A DNA stretch of 53,684 nt. Source: Gnetum montanum (lineage: Eukaryota > Streptophyta > Gnetopsida > Gnetales > Gnetaceae). Every line of letters begins with the position of its first letter. The stretch's first letter is position 1. Both the position numbers and the translations under genes were made by a program. Below are positions 10,596 to 23,440 of the stretch, piece after piece. The DNA lies in assembly GCA_015680685.1 (NCBI GenBank), contig MNCI01038233.1, forward strand, positions 1-53,684, given 5' to 3'. The notes under the pieces were generated by a model. That model had not been told where the DNA came from, did no database searches, and worked only from the letters and a program-made list of their open reading frames with translations.

Positions 10596-12600
10596 CTATG
10601 ATCACAAACTTAATCCATGATTAGCTCTTTAGTTCATAGTCTTTGTTCCTTTTGAATACATCCCTTTGTTAGATTAGGTTATGTTAATTCCTTAAGCATC
10701 AAGAATCTATTATTAAGTTATGGTTTTATGATTGTAGGCTTATGATATTACTTTATTCCTAGCTAATGGGGTTTGTTTGTTGATATTAAGCCTTTATGAT
10801 TATTATTTTAATGTTATTTCAATAGTATATCTATGGGGTATTAGAAAAATTACAAAAAATTTTCCATGCAAAACCTAGGTTTTGAGGCCTTCATGATGTA
10901 AAACGTACCTTTGGTAGCTTGAGGATCAAAAAATGGGTGAAATCAAGAAAGCACTTTGGAATTATTATGCTGAAAAGATTCGTTAGCTTTGAAAAATGGC
11001 AAAAAATCATCTATCACTCTGAAAGAATGATGAAAAAATGAGCTAAAGTGTCATGTGTATGTATAGTATTTTTTTGTGTGTTGACGAGATTGCATCAACT
11101 CATCCCACTGCATCAATGTAATGATTCTTAACTATCTTTTTCACTTAAAATTAGAGGAATTTTAGGTGAGTTTTGCAATGAAACAAGAGCCAAATAAAAG
11201 TCAAAAAAATATAGAATGATGGAAATAACATGAAAGAGGATATGTTAGGCTAATTTAAAGTAATTAGAATGGATTGGATGAGTTCTTTGAGGATGTTTGG
11301 ATATCAATTAAAGCAAAACTAGATGCTAGAATGGTACTAAGATGATTGATCATGCAAGTAGCCCATTGTTAGGGAGTTTAACTAAAGATAGATCAACGAA
11401 ATGTAAGTGGGCCCTTCCCAAAGTAGGTGTATGCCTACTATACACTTCCATACCTTCATTGTAAGGAGTTCATGGGTACCAAGAATGATGAATGATTATT
11501 TTAAGTTAAATTCCATACCCATGGAAGAACTTGTCCTAGGGTTATGCTATCTAGAAAACAAGCATATTAATTTGCTATGGTATGAGGTAGTGAGATGATA
11601 GAAAATGAAGTAAGCAAATGGTAGAGAGAGAAAATGGTGATTGGATAATCCACACCTTAGTTACTTAAGATCCTTGGTGAAAAGTATATTTATATAATCT
11701 GATACCTATCCATTCCAAGTCTAGACCAAGTCCATTCCATTCACAACAACCTCACATTAACATATTCTTCCTCATTGATGATTAAAAGTTCATGCTAGTC
11801 CCAAAGAATAATCATCACTCCAATAGAAGAAGAAAAGAGAAGAAGGAAGTAGGTAGGACCTTAGTTAGAGGGATGTCTTTAGGCATGGGTACCATGTCTT
11901 TCTAGTTCCATAACTAGTGCTTCTAGGACATTATTAAGTTTAAGGTGTTTGCTTTGAATTCTAGTACTTCTTCTTGTTGTTTTTTTCCTCAAAACCACAC
12001 CATGCAAAGACATGCTTCCTTTTTATGGTTGAAAAAAGAAGTAATGATATACTGGTAGAAAATCATAGAACTTAAGAAGGAATTTGAGAAAAAAATTACA
12101 TCAAATCACCTTGAGGAAACATTCTTTTCCATTTTCTCTTAATCCTTTCCTAGTTTGTTGGGTAACAAGGTCTATTGTAACTTTTAGTTATCATGTGAAA
12201 GGACCTTCATGCTTCTAGGATACCAATTTTTCATGGAACCAATGGGATGGATGGATGTCATGAACTCACTACCTAATACCACCAGAAAATTAATAAAGTA
12301 TTAGTAGAGAACATAATCTAAGAAAGAACTTTGATCTTTTGGTTGATTAATCATAATATCAATAGTTGTCTTGAATAACTTTTCAAAATTTGTAGTAGTA
12401 ACAAACAAAATTAGAGACTTTGAACAAGACTAGATGAAATTAATAAATAAGAAAAGAAAAGAAAATATATAAAATAATAAATTAAATATTTAATAAAATG
12501 AAAAATATATAAAGAACTTTCCAAAACAAAAAGATGAAAAATTAGTTGGCCTTATTAAGATGTTAGAATGAATGGTCATCTCCCTCATGACAAAGATGAG
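10596..12600 (-). other. Non-coding region of element E between integrase and extra ORF
   Basis: AT-rich, with no surviving frame. It contains blocks shared with elements C and B at the equivalent place: CCCAAAGTAGG at 11416-11426, the segment with ATGGGTACCATG near 11885 and the ACCACACCATGCAAAGAC block near 11995. Confidence 0.6.
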
Positions 12601-14020
12601 AGGATGAGATTTACAAAATGGATCATGCTTATTATAATGTAGAGGTATTAGTGTTGCTAGTTACTTGGGGTTCTAGGAAAAGGTTAAGTTGTAATGTGAC
12701 TACCATATGGTTTGAAGGGTTGGTCAAATTGTAAATTATCATGATCTTAGAAGGAAAATTTGAAAAGATGATGTAAGATTCTTCCCATAACATTTGGAAC
12801 TTAGTGCATTGTGGCATATGCATGGGATTCTAATAAAGAACCTTATCGCTAGGTTGGAATGTAACATTTTTTATTCATATATCATGATGTTATTTATTAT
12901 GTGTCATGTTCAGTTCATTCATCATCAGGTTTATTCATCAGTTTTCATCTAGCACATTAACTATCATAAGATGTTTTTTTTGGGTTAGATTAATGTTGAG
13001 GTCAATCTCATAGGTAGTTGTGAGTGCATAAAGTTCAACTTGAATTAGAAGTTTTGGTAAGTTTTTGTACACTCACTCACAGGGAGATTAGCCTATAGGA
13101 AGCTTCCAAGTTGAACGATATGCCTAAAGAGCATCATTGAGTTTAGTGCTTTAGTCCTTACTATATTTATTAGTAGTTTGTATTAGAATTCTAGTGATCT
13201 CTCTATTGAATATGTTAGTTTGATCATTGGCTTGGGGGTAATGGGAGGTTGTAAGTTTATGTTGCACCCCAAGCATTACATCAACTTCCAAAAAATAGAA
13301 CCTGTACAATATGTTCCATTATCTAAAATTAGGACTATAGGAATACCAAACCTTTTACCACCTGTTGTTGTATAACTTGAGTTACAGTGATAGACATACA
13401 ATTAGATATGGTTGCATCTTCAACAAAGTGGTACATTAGTTAACTATAGCTATGATGTAGGCCTTCCCAAAGGTCAAAAGGCTCTAGTGGTTAGATCTGT
13501 TGTTGGAACTTTTCCATTCATATAGTCATTCCTTCATCTCATTAACATCATTTGCATGAACAAGAGAAATGGTGAGCATATTTGAAGATCATTGGCCAAA
13601 AGTATCTTACTATGAGGTTCTTTGTAGCCATCCTTCTTCATGCATAGTGGCCCTCACAAGAACCTTCATGAGCATCCTAGAGAATCCATACTTAATCTAC
13701 ATCAAGCATGCACTATCGAATAAGGCCATTAACAAAAACCTTGTAAATATTACCTTGGATCTCCATGTAATGCTTAACCTAGTGAAGAAACTGTTGTTTC
13801 TTATTATTATCCCATTTTATGAGAGTCTCCTATGTGAGAAGATAGAAGAGGAACTTATCATACTAATTGATAACCTTTGATCCTTGAACTTCAATAGACT
13901 TAGCAAAGAGATGTTTATCTAGAAATTGATCAAATAATAATTCTTCATCCTCTTTGCTATTCTATCTTAACTAAGACAAATGATCATCCACTATATTCTT
14001 GATTATATTCTTGTCCATCA
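12600..14020 (-). pseudogene. Integrase region of element E (decayed)
   Basis: On the minus strand the C-terminal integrase part is readable: KLNDAL, AYRSTWKLPIG and SP.E..Y near 13040-13130, then the GPY/F-like end at 12632-12823 (KFQMLWEESYIIFSNFPSK). QANDQTN...REITRIL marks the end of the catalytic core near 13200. Numerous stops. It matches the integrase of C at 19900-21010. Confidence 0.75.
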
Positions 14021-15352
14021 TGGTAAGGTCAAATTCATGTAAAATCACTAGTCACCATATAACATAGGAACTAACCACTAGCTTGTTCATCAGAAAAAAA
14101 ATTGCACTATTATCAATGTGGACAAAATTTTGGTATCCAAGCATGTAGTGCTTAAATTTTTCTAAGGCATACACTACTTTCATAGGTTATTTCTTATTGG
14201 TGGTGTCATTAAGCTATGCACCTACAATGCTTCTGCTTACATAATGGATATAGTATGAGTGTTTCTGATGTTCATTTATGTAAGCATTACTTCCAATGTG
14301 TAGTTATATGCATTTGTCTTTACATGGAATGGCTTGGCCTAATTTGGGGCATGTAGAATTGGAGTTTCTATGTGCTTTTGTTTTAATTTTTGGAATACTT
14401 GTTCACATTTCTTGGTCCATTTGAAAGCTACATCTTTCTTTGTAAGCTCCACCAATGATCTGACAATTTTAGAGAAATTCTATATGAAGCGCTTGTAGTA
14501 ACCAATATGGCTAAGGAATGACTTCATATCTTTTACCATTTGAGGTTGCCTAGTTATTCCTTGGATGATCCTTACTTTTTTTAGATCCACCTTAATGGCT
14601 TTTCCTAAAATACGATGCCCAAGATAATGTTATCTTCAATAATTAAATGACTTTTTTGTCATTTGAGTTATAGGTTTGTCTCCACACATCATTTTAGCAC
14701 TTGCTTTAGATGGTCTAATGCTTGTTCAAAGTTAGTATCATAGGTGGAGAAGTCATCCATAAAGACTTCCACACCACTATTAATCTACTACCGAAAGATG
14801 CTCAATATGAAGTGTTGAAAGATTACAGAGTGTTAAGAGGCCAAAGAGCATCCTTTTATATGCAAAAGTCTCCCATGGACTTATGATAGTTTTCTTATCC
14901 TAGTCTTCTAGTGTGATTTAAATTTGGTTATAGCCACTATAACCATCCAGAAAAATATATTAATTGTGTCCCACAATTGTATTGAGTTCCTAGTCCACAA
15001 ATGGCAATGGAAAATGATATTTAGATATAGTCATATTCAACAGCTTAAAGTCTATACATACTCTTCATTTTTCCCTTTCTTTGGCATAATAACGGATGGG
15101 CTCACCCACTTACTTTTTGCTATAGGATACATGAATTCTACCTTAAGAAGTTGTTCCACTTCATCTTGAACAACTTACTTATGCTTTGGATTCAATATCC
15201 TATGTGGCCACCTCCTTGGCTTGATAGAGAAGTTTGTATAGATACGATGTTGACATATGCATTGATCTATTCTGGTTAACTCATGATAGGACCAAGAAAA
15301 AGTTGTTAGCCATTTGTTTACAACTTGTAGTAAGTTCCTTTTTTATTCTTTA
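14020..15352 (-). pseudogene. Reverse transcriptase and RNase H of element E (decayed)
   Basis: The RNase H motif ALEKFKHYMLGYQNFVHIDN is readable near 14060-14170. The reverse-transcriptase active site reads as an FMDDF-type motif near 14755-14775, followed by NFEQALDHLKQVLK. Stops and shifts make it inactive. The N-terminal end runs into the assembly gap. Confidence 0.75.
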
Positions 15353-15536
15353 NNNNNNNNNNNNNNNNNNNNNNNNNNNNNNNNNNNNNNNNNNNNNNNN
15401 NNNNNNNNNNNNNNNNNNNNNNNNNNNNNNNNNNNNNNNNNNNNNNNNNNNNNNNNNNNNNNNNNNNNNNNNNNNNNNNNNNNNNNNNNNNNNNNNNNNN
15501 NNNNNNNNNNNNNNNNNNNNNNNNNNNNNNNNNNNN
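15353..15536. other. Assembly gap (N)
   Basis: Run of N within the polymerase region of element E. Frames spanning it are meaningless. Confidence 0.98.
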
Positions 15537-16200
15537 CTTCTTTGTGGGAGAGTTGATTAATAATTTTCTCCATTTCATTTATATTATAAATATAAACACT
15601 TATTAGGATCTCTAATGATTCCATGCATATTATCGAGTTAGAGATATCATTTGTTGTCAGCCACTAGGCATCTTCCTATTTTGTGGTTGATACATATAGG
15701 TACCTTTGAATATTCAATGTCTTAACATATTGCATGCTATGATGAATGTACTTTTCATAACCCATATTTTCTACATGTAATGGTACCTTGTATCATTATA
15801 TGTGATGCATGGAACTCGCTTCTTCTCTATCTTTATGAAGTTATTTTTCTTGGAGAATTCCAAGAAAAGATTTCTAATCCCCATCTTGGAATCAATTTTC
15901 TAAGTCAATCCATTTCCATAATAAGAAGAAAGTTCCCCTTATAGTTATCCATGTGGATTACTAGAAAATCTAATAGATATGAATAATCACAAATGATGGT
16001 TAGAATATCCTTCACCAATTCCAAAGGAACAATGATGTCTTAATTCACAAGCTTCAATCTAATATTGCATTTCTTAAGTGAAGGCAAGTTCTAAGTCTTA
16101 TACATATCTTTTAAAATTATTTCAAAACCTAAGTCTAGTAAAGTCTTACATGGATCATTTTTTGTAATCTATAAATAAATTAAGAAACTCCCAGGATTAG
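15537..16200 (-). pseudogene. Protease region of element E (decayed)
   Basis: Minus-strand fragments MGIRNLFLEFSKKN and IKIEKKRVPCITYNDT match the end of the retropepsin domain of C and B (MDIRDLSLEI..., KKRKVPCTTYSD). The active-site area near 16130 is damaged by stops. Confidence 0.6.
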
Positions 16201-16899
16201 ATCATTTCTTAGGAAGGTGTTCTACCTTGGTCCAATTTGTTACTACATGAATCAACATGACAGTATGAACATTTACAAACTTTTGGTTTGAAAGCTACTC
16301 AATTATAACTTTAGAAGTAATTGATGTAGGATTAGCAACCATAGATATCTATGAGAATTTATATGGAGTATTGGATCTAAAGAAAGGCCTCTTTCAAGGC
16401 TTATACCCAGTACCACTGGGATGGTCATCTAAGTTTAAGTTCATGGCCCTCATTACATTTTTTTTATTGATGCTACAGTGGAATTTCACATTGCATAGGA
16501 AGTGTAGGTGAAAAGGAAGTAGTATTAGAGGATGTAGGATAAGTTGATGGATACAGAGGAGGATAAGTAAAAGAAGACTTGGTTCATGAAGTAGATTTTG
16601 TTTGATATTCTGAGGAATAGTAGTGATGAGAGAAAAGAGTATGACTTTCATAGCCATGAGAAGATATAAATTGCTAGACATAGTATCAATATGGTTCTGG
16701 CCATTGGTAAGGATATTATTTCTATGATGATGGAATCTTCCATGATTGTGGGTTTTGTCATTGCTGATACTGCTCCTAAGGTTGAGGTGACATTCAACTT
16801 AGATAATGCTATGATGAGTGGAATTGCTATTGATAATTATCTTGTAGATAAGATAATCTCTTAGGTGGTTGTCTTTTTGCCAAAATTGGATTTAATGCA
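16201..16899 (-). pseudogene. Gag 3' part of element E
   Basis: Decayed region between protease and the nested element C, equivalent to 23440-24100 of C. The frame open at 16394-16681 does not read like a protein of its own. The sequence up to 16899 continues, after removal of C, at 26864. Confidence 0.5.
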
Positions 16900-17779
16900 T
16901 GATGAGAAGCGAGATACCCCTATGTCCAACCATATAAATCACTAAGGCATTCATACATGATTCAGTTGAATTCTATGGACCTATAGTTCTCTAGTGCACT
17001 AGTTCTTCTAAGGAGTAAAAGGGACATTAAGAACATTTGTTGTCTTCCCAACTACACTTGTGAAGCTCAAGGTTATGATTTAAGTGTAATTGAGGTACAT
17101 GATTTTTATCATTTTATGTTTTATAAATTTGATTACCTACAACAAGAATGAAAGGTAGAGTAATTTAAGATCTAATTCATTTATTGCCTAGCTAACCTAA
17201 CACAAGTACCCATTCCACTTTCCTAGACATATTCTAAACACATATAGTGCTACTGGGCTACCAAGCATTAAACGTTTTTGGTTTACCAAGCACTATATAT
17301 ATGCTCGAAGTAGTCATACTTATGTTCATTAACAACTAGAAATTAATTGCTTAATTAAGGTGCATTAAAGTAAGGTGCATGAAAGTAAAGTGCATGAGTA
17401 TTAAATGCATTAAGAAAACATTAATCTATTATTAGTGCTATAAGGATGGTCAAAAGGATTCATTTTTATGCTCATCACACTACTATGCTCTGGTATATCA
17501 GTGTTTGAACAAAGATTTGTACACACTCAGACTCCTGCTGCGGGCACTCAAAAATATTCTAACTTTGGAGAAAACAAACTACAAGAGCTTCACTAGTATG
17601 ACAAAAACTATGAAAACTATCTTCAAACTTAGAGCCCAAGTGCTATATTTATAGGCTAGTGTATATGCTGCGATATTGGATATCTGACATCACATCCTAG
17701 GCTCTAACATTAGGTATCTAATGTCACAGCTCCAATATCAGGTATTTGATATCAAAGCATGTCAAAACATAACTCATAA
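16900..17779 (-). repeat. 3' LTR of element C
   Basis: Plus-strand view starts TGATGAGAAG and ends CATAA (from CATCA). A TATA box (minus strand) lies at 17643-17654, and decayed GATATC-type motifs (GATATTGGATATC, GGTATCTAATG, TTTGATATCA) at 17665-17757, on the U3 side of it. The TGCGGGCAC block at 17543-17551 is shared by all LTRs of this family in the window. Confidence 0.9.
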
Positions 17780-17789
17780 TACCCTCATG
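17780..17789 (-). other. Polypurine tract of element C
   Basis: Minus-strand CATGAGGGTA abuts the 3' LTR; compare CATGGGGGTA in A and B. Confidence 0.75.
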
Positions 17790-19880
17790 ACTAAATGAAA
17801 ACTCATCCTCAAGTGAAAAAGAGGAGGAACAAGTTCTTTATAAAATATTTGGAAGGTATGGGATTATTGACCAACATACAAATTAACTTATATGGAACAA
17901 ATAGACTTTGAGTGCCCAAGTATATGGAGTTACAATCTTTTACAAAATTGGGTGTTCATGATAAGAGAAGTGAACACCCTAGATAAAACTAACATCCAAT
18001 GCCTCTTGGTAGGTAAAGAGTAAGGGAAACGATCATGAACGATCCTTGTCATAATGTGCTGCTACATCATCCTTGGTGAAGATAGTCCTACTTCTAGTCC
18101 ATGCTTCCCACTGCAATCACAACTAAATTGTGAATTAGTATGCAATGTGTAACACATAGCTATTAAATACCTTCTCTTGTTAATGGTTACACTTGGCTAA
18201 ATTATGATTGTGGTAGATTGATTCCTTTAGGAGTGTTAGTGCAAAGGCTAACAAATAGGGTAAAATAGATAAGTGGTCCATTAAATTTGAAAAAGTTCTA
18301 CATAAGGAAATATTTGAAGACGTTCAGTAAAAGTTCACAATAATAAAAAGGAAAGTTTACTAAAAAAAATGTTGTGAAGATGTGCATAATTGGATGCCAT
18401 TGATGAGGTAGACAAAAGGATTTGATTGTAAGAGCATCTAAGGGTAAAGAACTTAACTAACCCAACCAAACGATATGTAAGTGGATCCTCCCCAAAGTAG
18501 GCACAGGCCTTTTATTGCCCTTACATAGATTCAAACCAAGGATTCAATGGGATTTTTGGATGATTAAGGATTATGAAAGGTTAAGTACAAAAGCTTGGAA
18601 GAAACTACCTAAGAATTTTGACACATCAAACCAGGGCATCAAACAAGAAGATGAAATCAGCAGTGAGGTGAGACATGGGAAGCAAAGATGGATGAGAGAG
18701 AGAGAGAGAAATGGAGTTCTTGATTAAGGTTACATGAAGTCCTTTGTCGATTTTATGGTTAAGTGACTTGATAAGATCCATCATTAGTCCAGACTAACAT
18801 GTTTAGTAACTTTGCATCATCATTCTAAGACTAGTCCACCCCCTTGAGACACAAGAGTGCTTTCATAGAACAACCACCATTTCTTATTAGAGAAGAAAAC
18901 AGAATTAGGAAGTGAGGAAGGGCCTTAGTTAGAAAAGACTTCTAGGCATGGGTAACATGTCTTTTTAGTCCCGTAACTAGTGCTTGTATCCTGTTTATTT
19001 TTTCTAAGGTATGTGCTTTGAATTCCCATCATTTTGTTTTGTTTTGTTTTTTTTTTTTTTTTGAAATGGGAACCACACCATGCAAAGACATATGCATTTA
19101 TTTTTTCCATGGGATGTGCTTTGAATTCTCATCAATTTTTTGAGAGGGAAACCACACCATGCAAAGACTTATTCAACTTCCTTTATTAGTTGACATGAAA
19201 TGGTAAGAAATCCATGAAAACACATGCATCCAAGTAGGCAAAAAGGTACAAAGAATATTGAATCCCCTTGAAGTCACACCCTGTTCAAACATTTGAATCC
19301 TTTCTAATTCTAGAAACTACCAAAGTCACAAATTTTTTAAATTTTTATTAATGAAAAAGGGACTACACATCTCCAAAACAAGGAAAACCATAAAGTTTGT
19401 GGGTGGGTGGATGTTATTGACTCACTGCCTATTGCATAAAAAAGGAACCATGTCCTAATCATTCATAACAAAATTCAAAGCCATAATCTAGATACCAATA
19501 ACTAGATACAAAATTCAAGCAACGTATTACCATTGTGCCTAGCACTTATTAACAAAAAGTTGGAAAAACACAGCAGAATAAAATAAAATATAAAATAAGG
19601 TGTAAAATATTCAAGAAATAGCAAATGTACTAATGATGGTTTAAAACAAAAACTTTTGAAAAATTTATAACGTAAAAAAAGGTTGTAAGTTAAAGGATAT
19701 GTAAAACAAAAATTTGTAAAAGTAACAAAATGTAAAACAAAAAAGTGTAAAATAAAAATATGAAAAATTGAGCTGCTTATATGGTTAGCATGGATGGCCA
19801 TCTCTGCCATGACTAAGTTGGAAGGAGGAGATCCAAAATAGTGAGCATGGTTGTCCATCTGATGAGACATTTGTTGTATT
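17790..19880 (-). other. Non-coding 3' region of element C
   Basis: About 2.1 kb between integrase and the polypurine tract with no convincing ORF. It has blocks shared with E and B (CCTCCCCAAAGTAGGC at 18487-18502, ACCACACCATGCAAAGAC near 19072) and a local duplication of the latter near 19144. Close to the integrase end is an A-rich stretch of irregular TGTAAAACAAAAA units (about 19650-19765), equivalent to the regular array in B at 49935-50024. Confidence 0.7.
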
Positions 19881-21020
19881 AGTTGGCTTCTGCTCATGGA
19901 AAGGTTTGACTTGTTGTATGTTGATTAGTTGTTTCTTATCTAGGCTCTTAGGTCTGTAGATCAGCATGGCCCTAGAAGAAAAAGTTTTATAAATTATATA
20001 AGGTCCTTTCCACAATGTCTGGAACTTAGTTTGTTGAGGTACATGTGTGGGATTCCAGTAGAGAATCTTATGTAAATTGACTTTTTTGATTTTAAGGTCA
20101 TGACACTTTTTGTTGTATGCCTTGTGCAACTCATTAGATGATAAGGCTACTAATCAGTTTTTATCTAGCATGTTGAGATTCATTAGTTGTTCTTTTTGTG
20201 CTAGACTCAAGTCAAGGATGAGGTCATACGCTATCGAAAGTTTACGGAGCTTGGATTGAATAGAAAGTGTTGGTAATTTTTCATACATAAGCTCATAGGG
20301 AGAGTAGCCTGTAAGAAGTTTCCATGTTGAGCGGTAGGCCCAAAGGGCATCATTAAGTTTCATGCTCTAGTCTTTCTTATATTTGCTAACATTTCTTGTT
20401 AGAATCCTTGTTATTTCCCTATTGGTAACCTCAGCTTGACCATTGGCTTGGGGGTGGAGGGTGTTGTGAGTTTATGTTCAACCCCCAGGTGTTGCATAAG
20501 CTTCTGAAAAGTAGTGCCTATAAAGTGAGTTCCATTATCAAAAATTAATGCACCTGGCACACCAAACCTATTTACAAAATTTTGTTATTTAAACTGAGCA
20601 GTAGTAGAAGATGTATAGTTAATGATGGCTACTACTTCTGCCCATTTTGTACAATAGTCAACAATGATTATGATGTACGCCTTTCCATTTGACATGGGCA
20701 TGATGGAACCCATGAAGTCAATGCCCTAGATGTCAAAGGGTTCTAGTGGTTGAATCCATTGTTGAGGTCTCTCCATTCGAGTGATCATTCCACCGTCTTG
20801 CTGGCATCATTCACAAGAGTGAACATAATGGTGAACATCCCTAAAGATTATTGGCCAATAGTACCCTACCATCAAGATTTTAATGGTTGTGTATCTCCCA
20901 ACATAGTGTCCTCCACAAGCACCTTCATGAGCATCTTGGAGGATGTGCAATTGATCAGCAGTAGGGATGCACCAATGAACCAATCCATTGGTGCACACCT
21001 TGTAGAGGTGTCTGTTGATC
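19880..21020 (-). pseudogene. Integrase of element C
   Basis: The enzyme would insert element cDNA into the genome. On the minus strand the zinc-binding N-terminus is open at 20807-20998 (LHILQDAHEGACGGHYVG, then YYWPIIFRDVHHYVHSCE, from the HHCC finger). The core is broken by stops. The C-terminal part is open at 20154-20363 (KLNDALWAYRSTWKLLTGYS, PYELMY) and 19785-20129 (GPYIIYKTFSSRAMLIYRP, the GPY/F-type module). Gene order protease-RT-RH-IN fixes the Ty3/Gypsy class. Confidence 0.85.
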
Positions 21021-22560
21021 TACGTGAAGTGTTTTACCTCATGAAGAAACTATTGTTTCTTCTAGTGGTCCAACCCTTGTGGCATCTCCTGAGTGAGAAG
21101 ATAGGTGAGAATGCCATCATACCAATTAGGCTCATTGGGAAAATATTTAGTTATAGCCCAAGTAAAGAGAAGTTTTTCAAGAAACATATCAGATAGTGGG
21201 CTTTCTTCCTCTTTGTTATTCCATCATAACCAAGACAAGAAATCAGCAACCACATTCTTAGTTCCCTTTCAATTTACCATTGTAAGATCGAATTCCTACA
21301 AGATCACAAACCATCATATGATATAGGGCTCACCATTGGCTTGTTTATTAGAAAGTGGATGGCACTATGATTTGTGTGTACAAACACATTGTATCTAAGC
21401 ACATAATGCCTGAACTTATCTAGAGCAAACACCATTTCCATTAATTCTTTTTCTATAGTGGTGTAGTTCAGTTGTGCATCCACAATGCTTTAGTTGGTGT
21501 AGTGGATGTAGTATGGACATTTCTTATTGTCCATCTACATAAGCATGGCTTGCAAGGCATAATTTGATGCATCTGTCATGACATAAAATGGTCTAGACCA
21601 ATCAGGTGCATGTAGAATTGGAGTTTCTACAAGTTTCTCTTTTAGCTATTAGAATGATCTTTCACATTCCGTGGTCTAGACAAATGGAGCATCTTTCTTT
21701 GTCAGCTCCACCAATGGTTTTGCAATCTTAGAGAAATTCTCTATGAATCATCGATAGTAGCCATTATGTCCAAGGAATTATTGAAAATATTTAATAGTTT
21801 CTAGTTGGTAGGTTATTTCTTGGATGACCCTTATTTTCTCAAGGTCTACCTCAATTCCTGCTCGTGATATTTTGTACTCCAATACAATGCCTTCCTGGAC
21901 CATTAGATAACTCTTTTGCCAATTAAGCTACAAGTTAGTTTCAACACATCATTTTAGCACTTGCTCAAGGTAGTCTAGGGCTTGCTCAAATATAGCTCCA
22001 TAGGTGAAGAAGTCATCCATGAAGACTTCCATTCTACTACCAATCTACTATTGGAAAATGCTTAGAACCAAGTGTTGGAATGTAGCAGGGGCATTACACA
22101 GATCAAAAGGCATCTTGCGATATGCAAAAGTCCCCTAGGGACTCATGAATATTGTCTCGGCCTAGTTCTCTAATGCAATTTGCATTTGGTTATAAGCACT
22201 ATAACCATCTAGAAAACTATAGTAGTAATGCCTAGATATTGTGTCTAACACCTAATCAACAAATGACAATAGAAAATGGTCCTTGAATGTTGCCATATTC
22301 AGTAGCCAAAAATCAATGCAGACCCACCACTTAACACCTTTCTTTGGCACAATCACGAGTGGACTAACCCACTCACTATCCACAATGGGATAAATGAACC
22401 CCACCTTGAGGAGTTGTTCAATTTTCTCTTTGATGATTTTCTTTAGTTTGCGCTTGAATCACCTCTATAGCTATCTCTTTGGCTTCATGGCTAGATCAAT
22501 GTAGATGTGATGCTGGCATATCCTAGGATCAATCCCTATGAGTTTAGAATATGACCAAGC
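21020..22560 (-). pseudogene. Reverse transcriptase and RNase H of element C
   Basis: The active-site motif reads FMDDFFTYG near 22003-22025, with FEQALDYLEQVL after it; FMDDF rather than YVDD is typical of Athila-type elements. The RNase H motif ALDKFRHYVL and VHTNHSAI are found near 21360-21440. Multiple in-frame stops. Upstream fingers/palm sequence continues to about 22550. Confidence 0.85.
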
Positions 22561-22829
22561 AAAAGCTGCTGACCATTTTTCAGTCACATTTAACAACATC
22601 TTTTTCTACTCTGGAGCAAGATTTATATTGATTATGAATGGCTTCCAATTTTTTGAGAACACATATTTCATGCCAGTCGGTAGCATTTTTAGTTCAAGGG
22701 ACTCTTGGTTGAAATTTTTAGGAATTTCTAAGTCTCCCCAATAAGTATCATCATTTGTATTATTAGAGAGTTGGTGATGAACTTGCTCTAGTTCATCCAT
22801 ACTTATGTGTATGTCAAGCTCTTAGTTGG

Positions 22830-23440
22830 TTCCATGCAAAGTGTGCTGCTTTTAGAATCAAAAATTAGCCACTGGGTGCCTTCCTGTTTGTTGTTGTATC
22901 AAAAACCTTTGAATTTCTGCTTTTGGTGCACACTACTTGCATGGAAAGATGGATGTTCATTTCACTACCCAAAGTTTTTGCACATAATTGCACCCTATAT
23001 CACTATATGCGCTGCATGGAACTCACTTCTTCTTGATCTTTCTAAATGCATTTTCTTTAATTATTTCTAGGGAAAGATCTCTAATGTCCATTCTTGCATC
23101 AACAGTGCTTAACCGTATCCTTCCCATGATGATTGGGAAGTCCTCTTTGTAGTTCTTCACTTTGATCACTAGGAAATCAATAGGATAAGACCACCCATAG
23201 ATAATGGTCATAATGTCTTCTACTAGTTCTAATGGAATAGTGATGGACCAATTTGCCAATTCTAATTTGATATTGGTCTTCTTTAAAGGAGGTAGGTTCC
23301 ATGTAGTATATATCTCATGAGAAATCAATTAACACTAGAACCTAAGTTGAGAAGAGCTTTGCATGGTTCATTCCTAGTAATCTACAAATAAATCAGAGGA
23401 CTTCCAAGATTTGCTAACTTCCTGGGAACATTTATAGCAT
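22830..23440 (-). pseudogene. Retropepsin-type protease of element C, catalytic Asp changed to Asn
   Basis: The open frame at 23023-23328 contains MISHEIYTTWNLPPLKKTN, the hydrophobic ITIPLELVEDI and the FPIIMGR...LSTVDA segment that follow the active site of plant Gypsy proteases. Just upstream the active site reads LLNLGSSVN: the Asp codon of the DLG motif has become AAC (plus-strand GTT, 23346-23348). A stop follows in the linker. In B the same codon is still GAC. Confidence 0.8.

Noticed and set aside
13569-13880. Plus-strand frame of 103 codons
   Set aside because: Antisense shadow of the integrase of element E.
15234-15624. Open frames spanning the N run
   Set aside because: They are long only because N codons are not stops; the flanks belong to the decayed polymerase of element E.
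20750-21326. Plus-strand frame of 148 codons
   Set aside because: Antisense shadow of the integrase of element C, whose zinc-finger and core motifs read on the minus strand.
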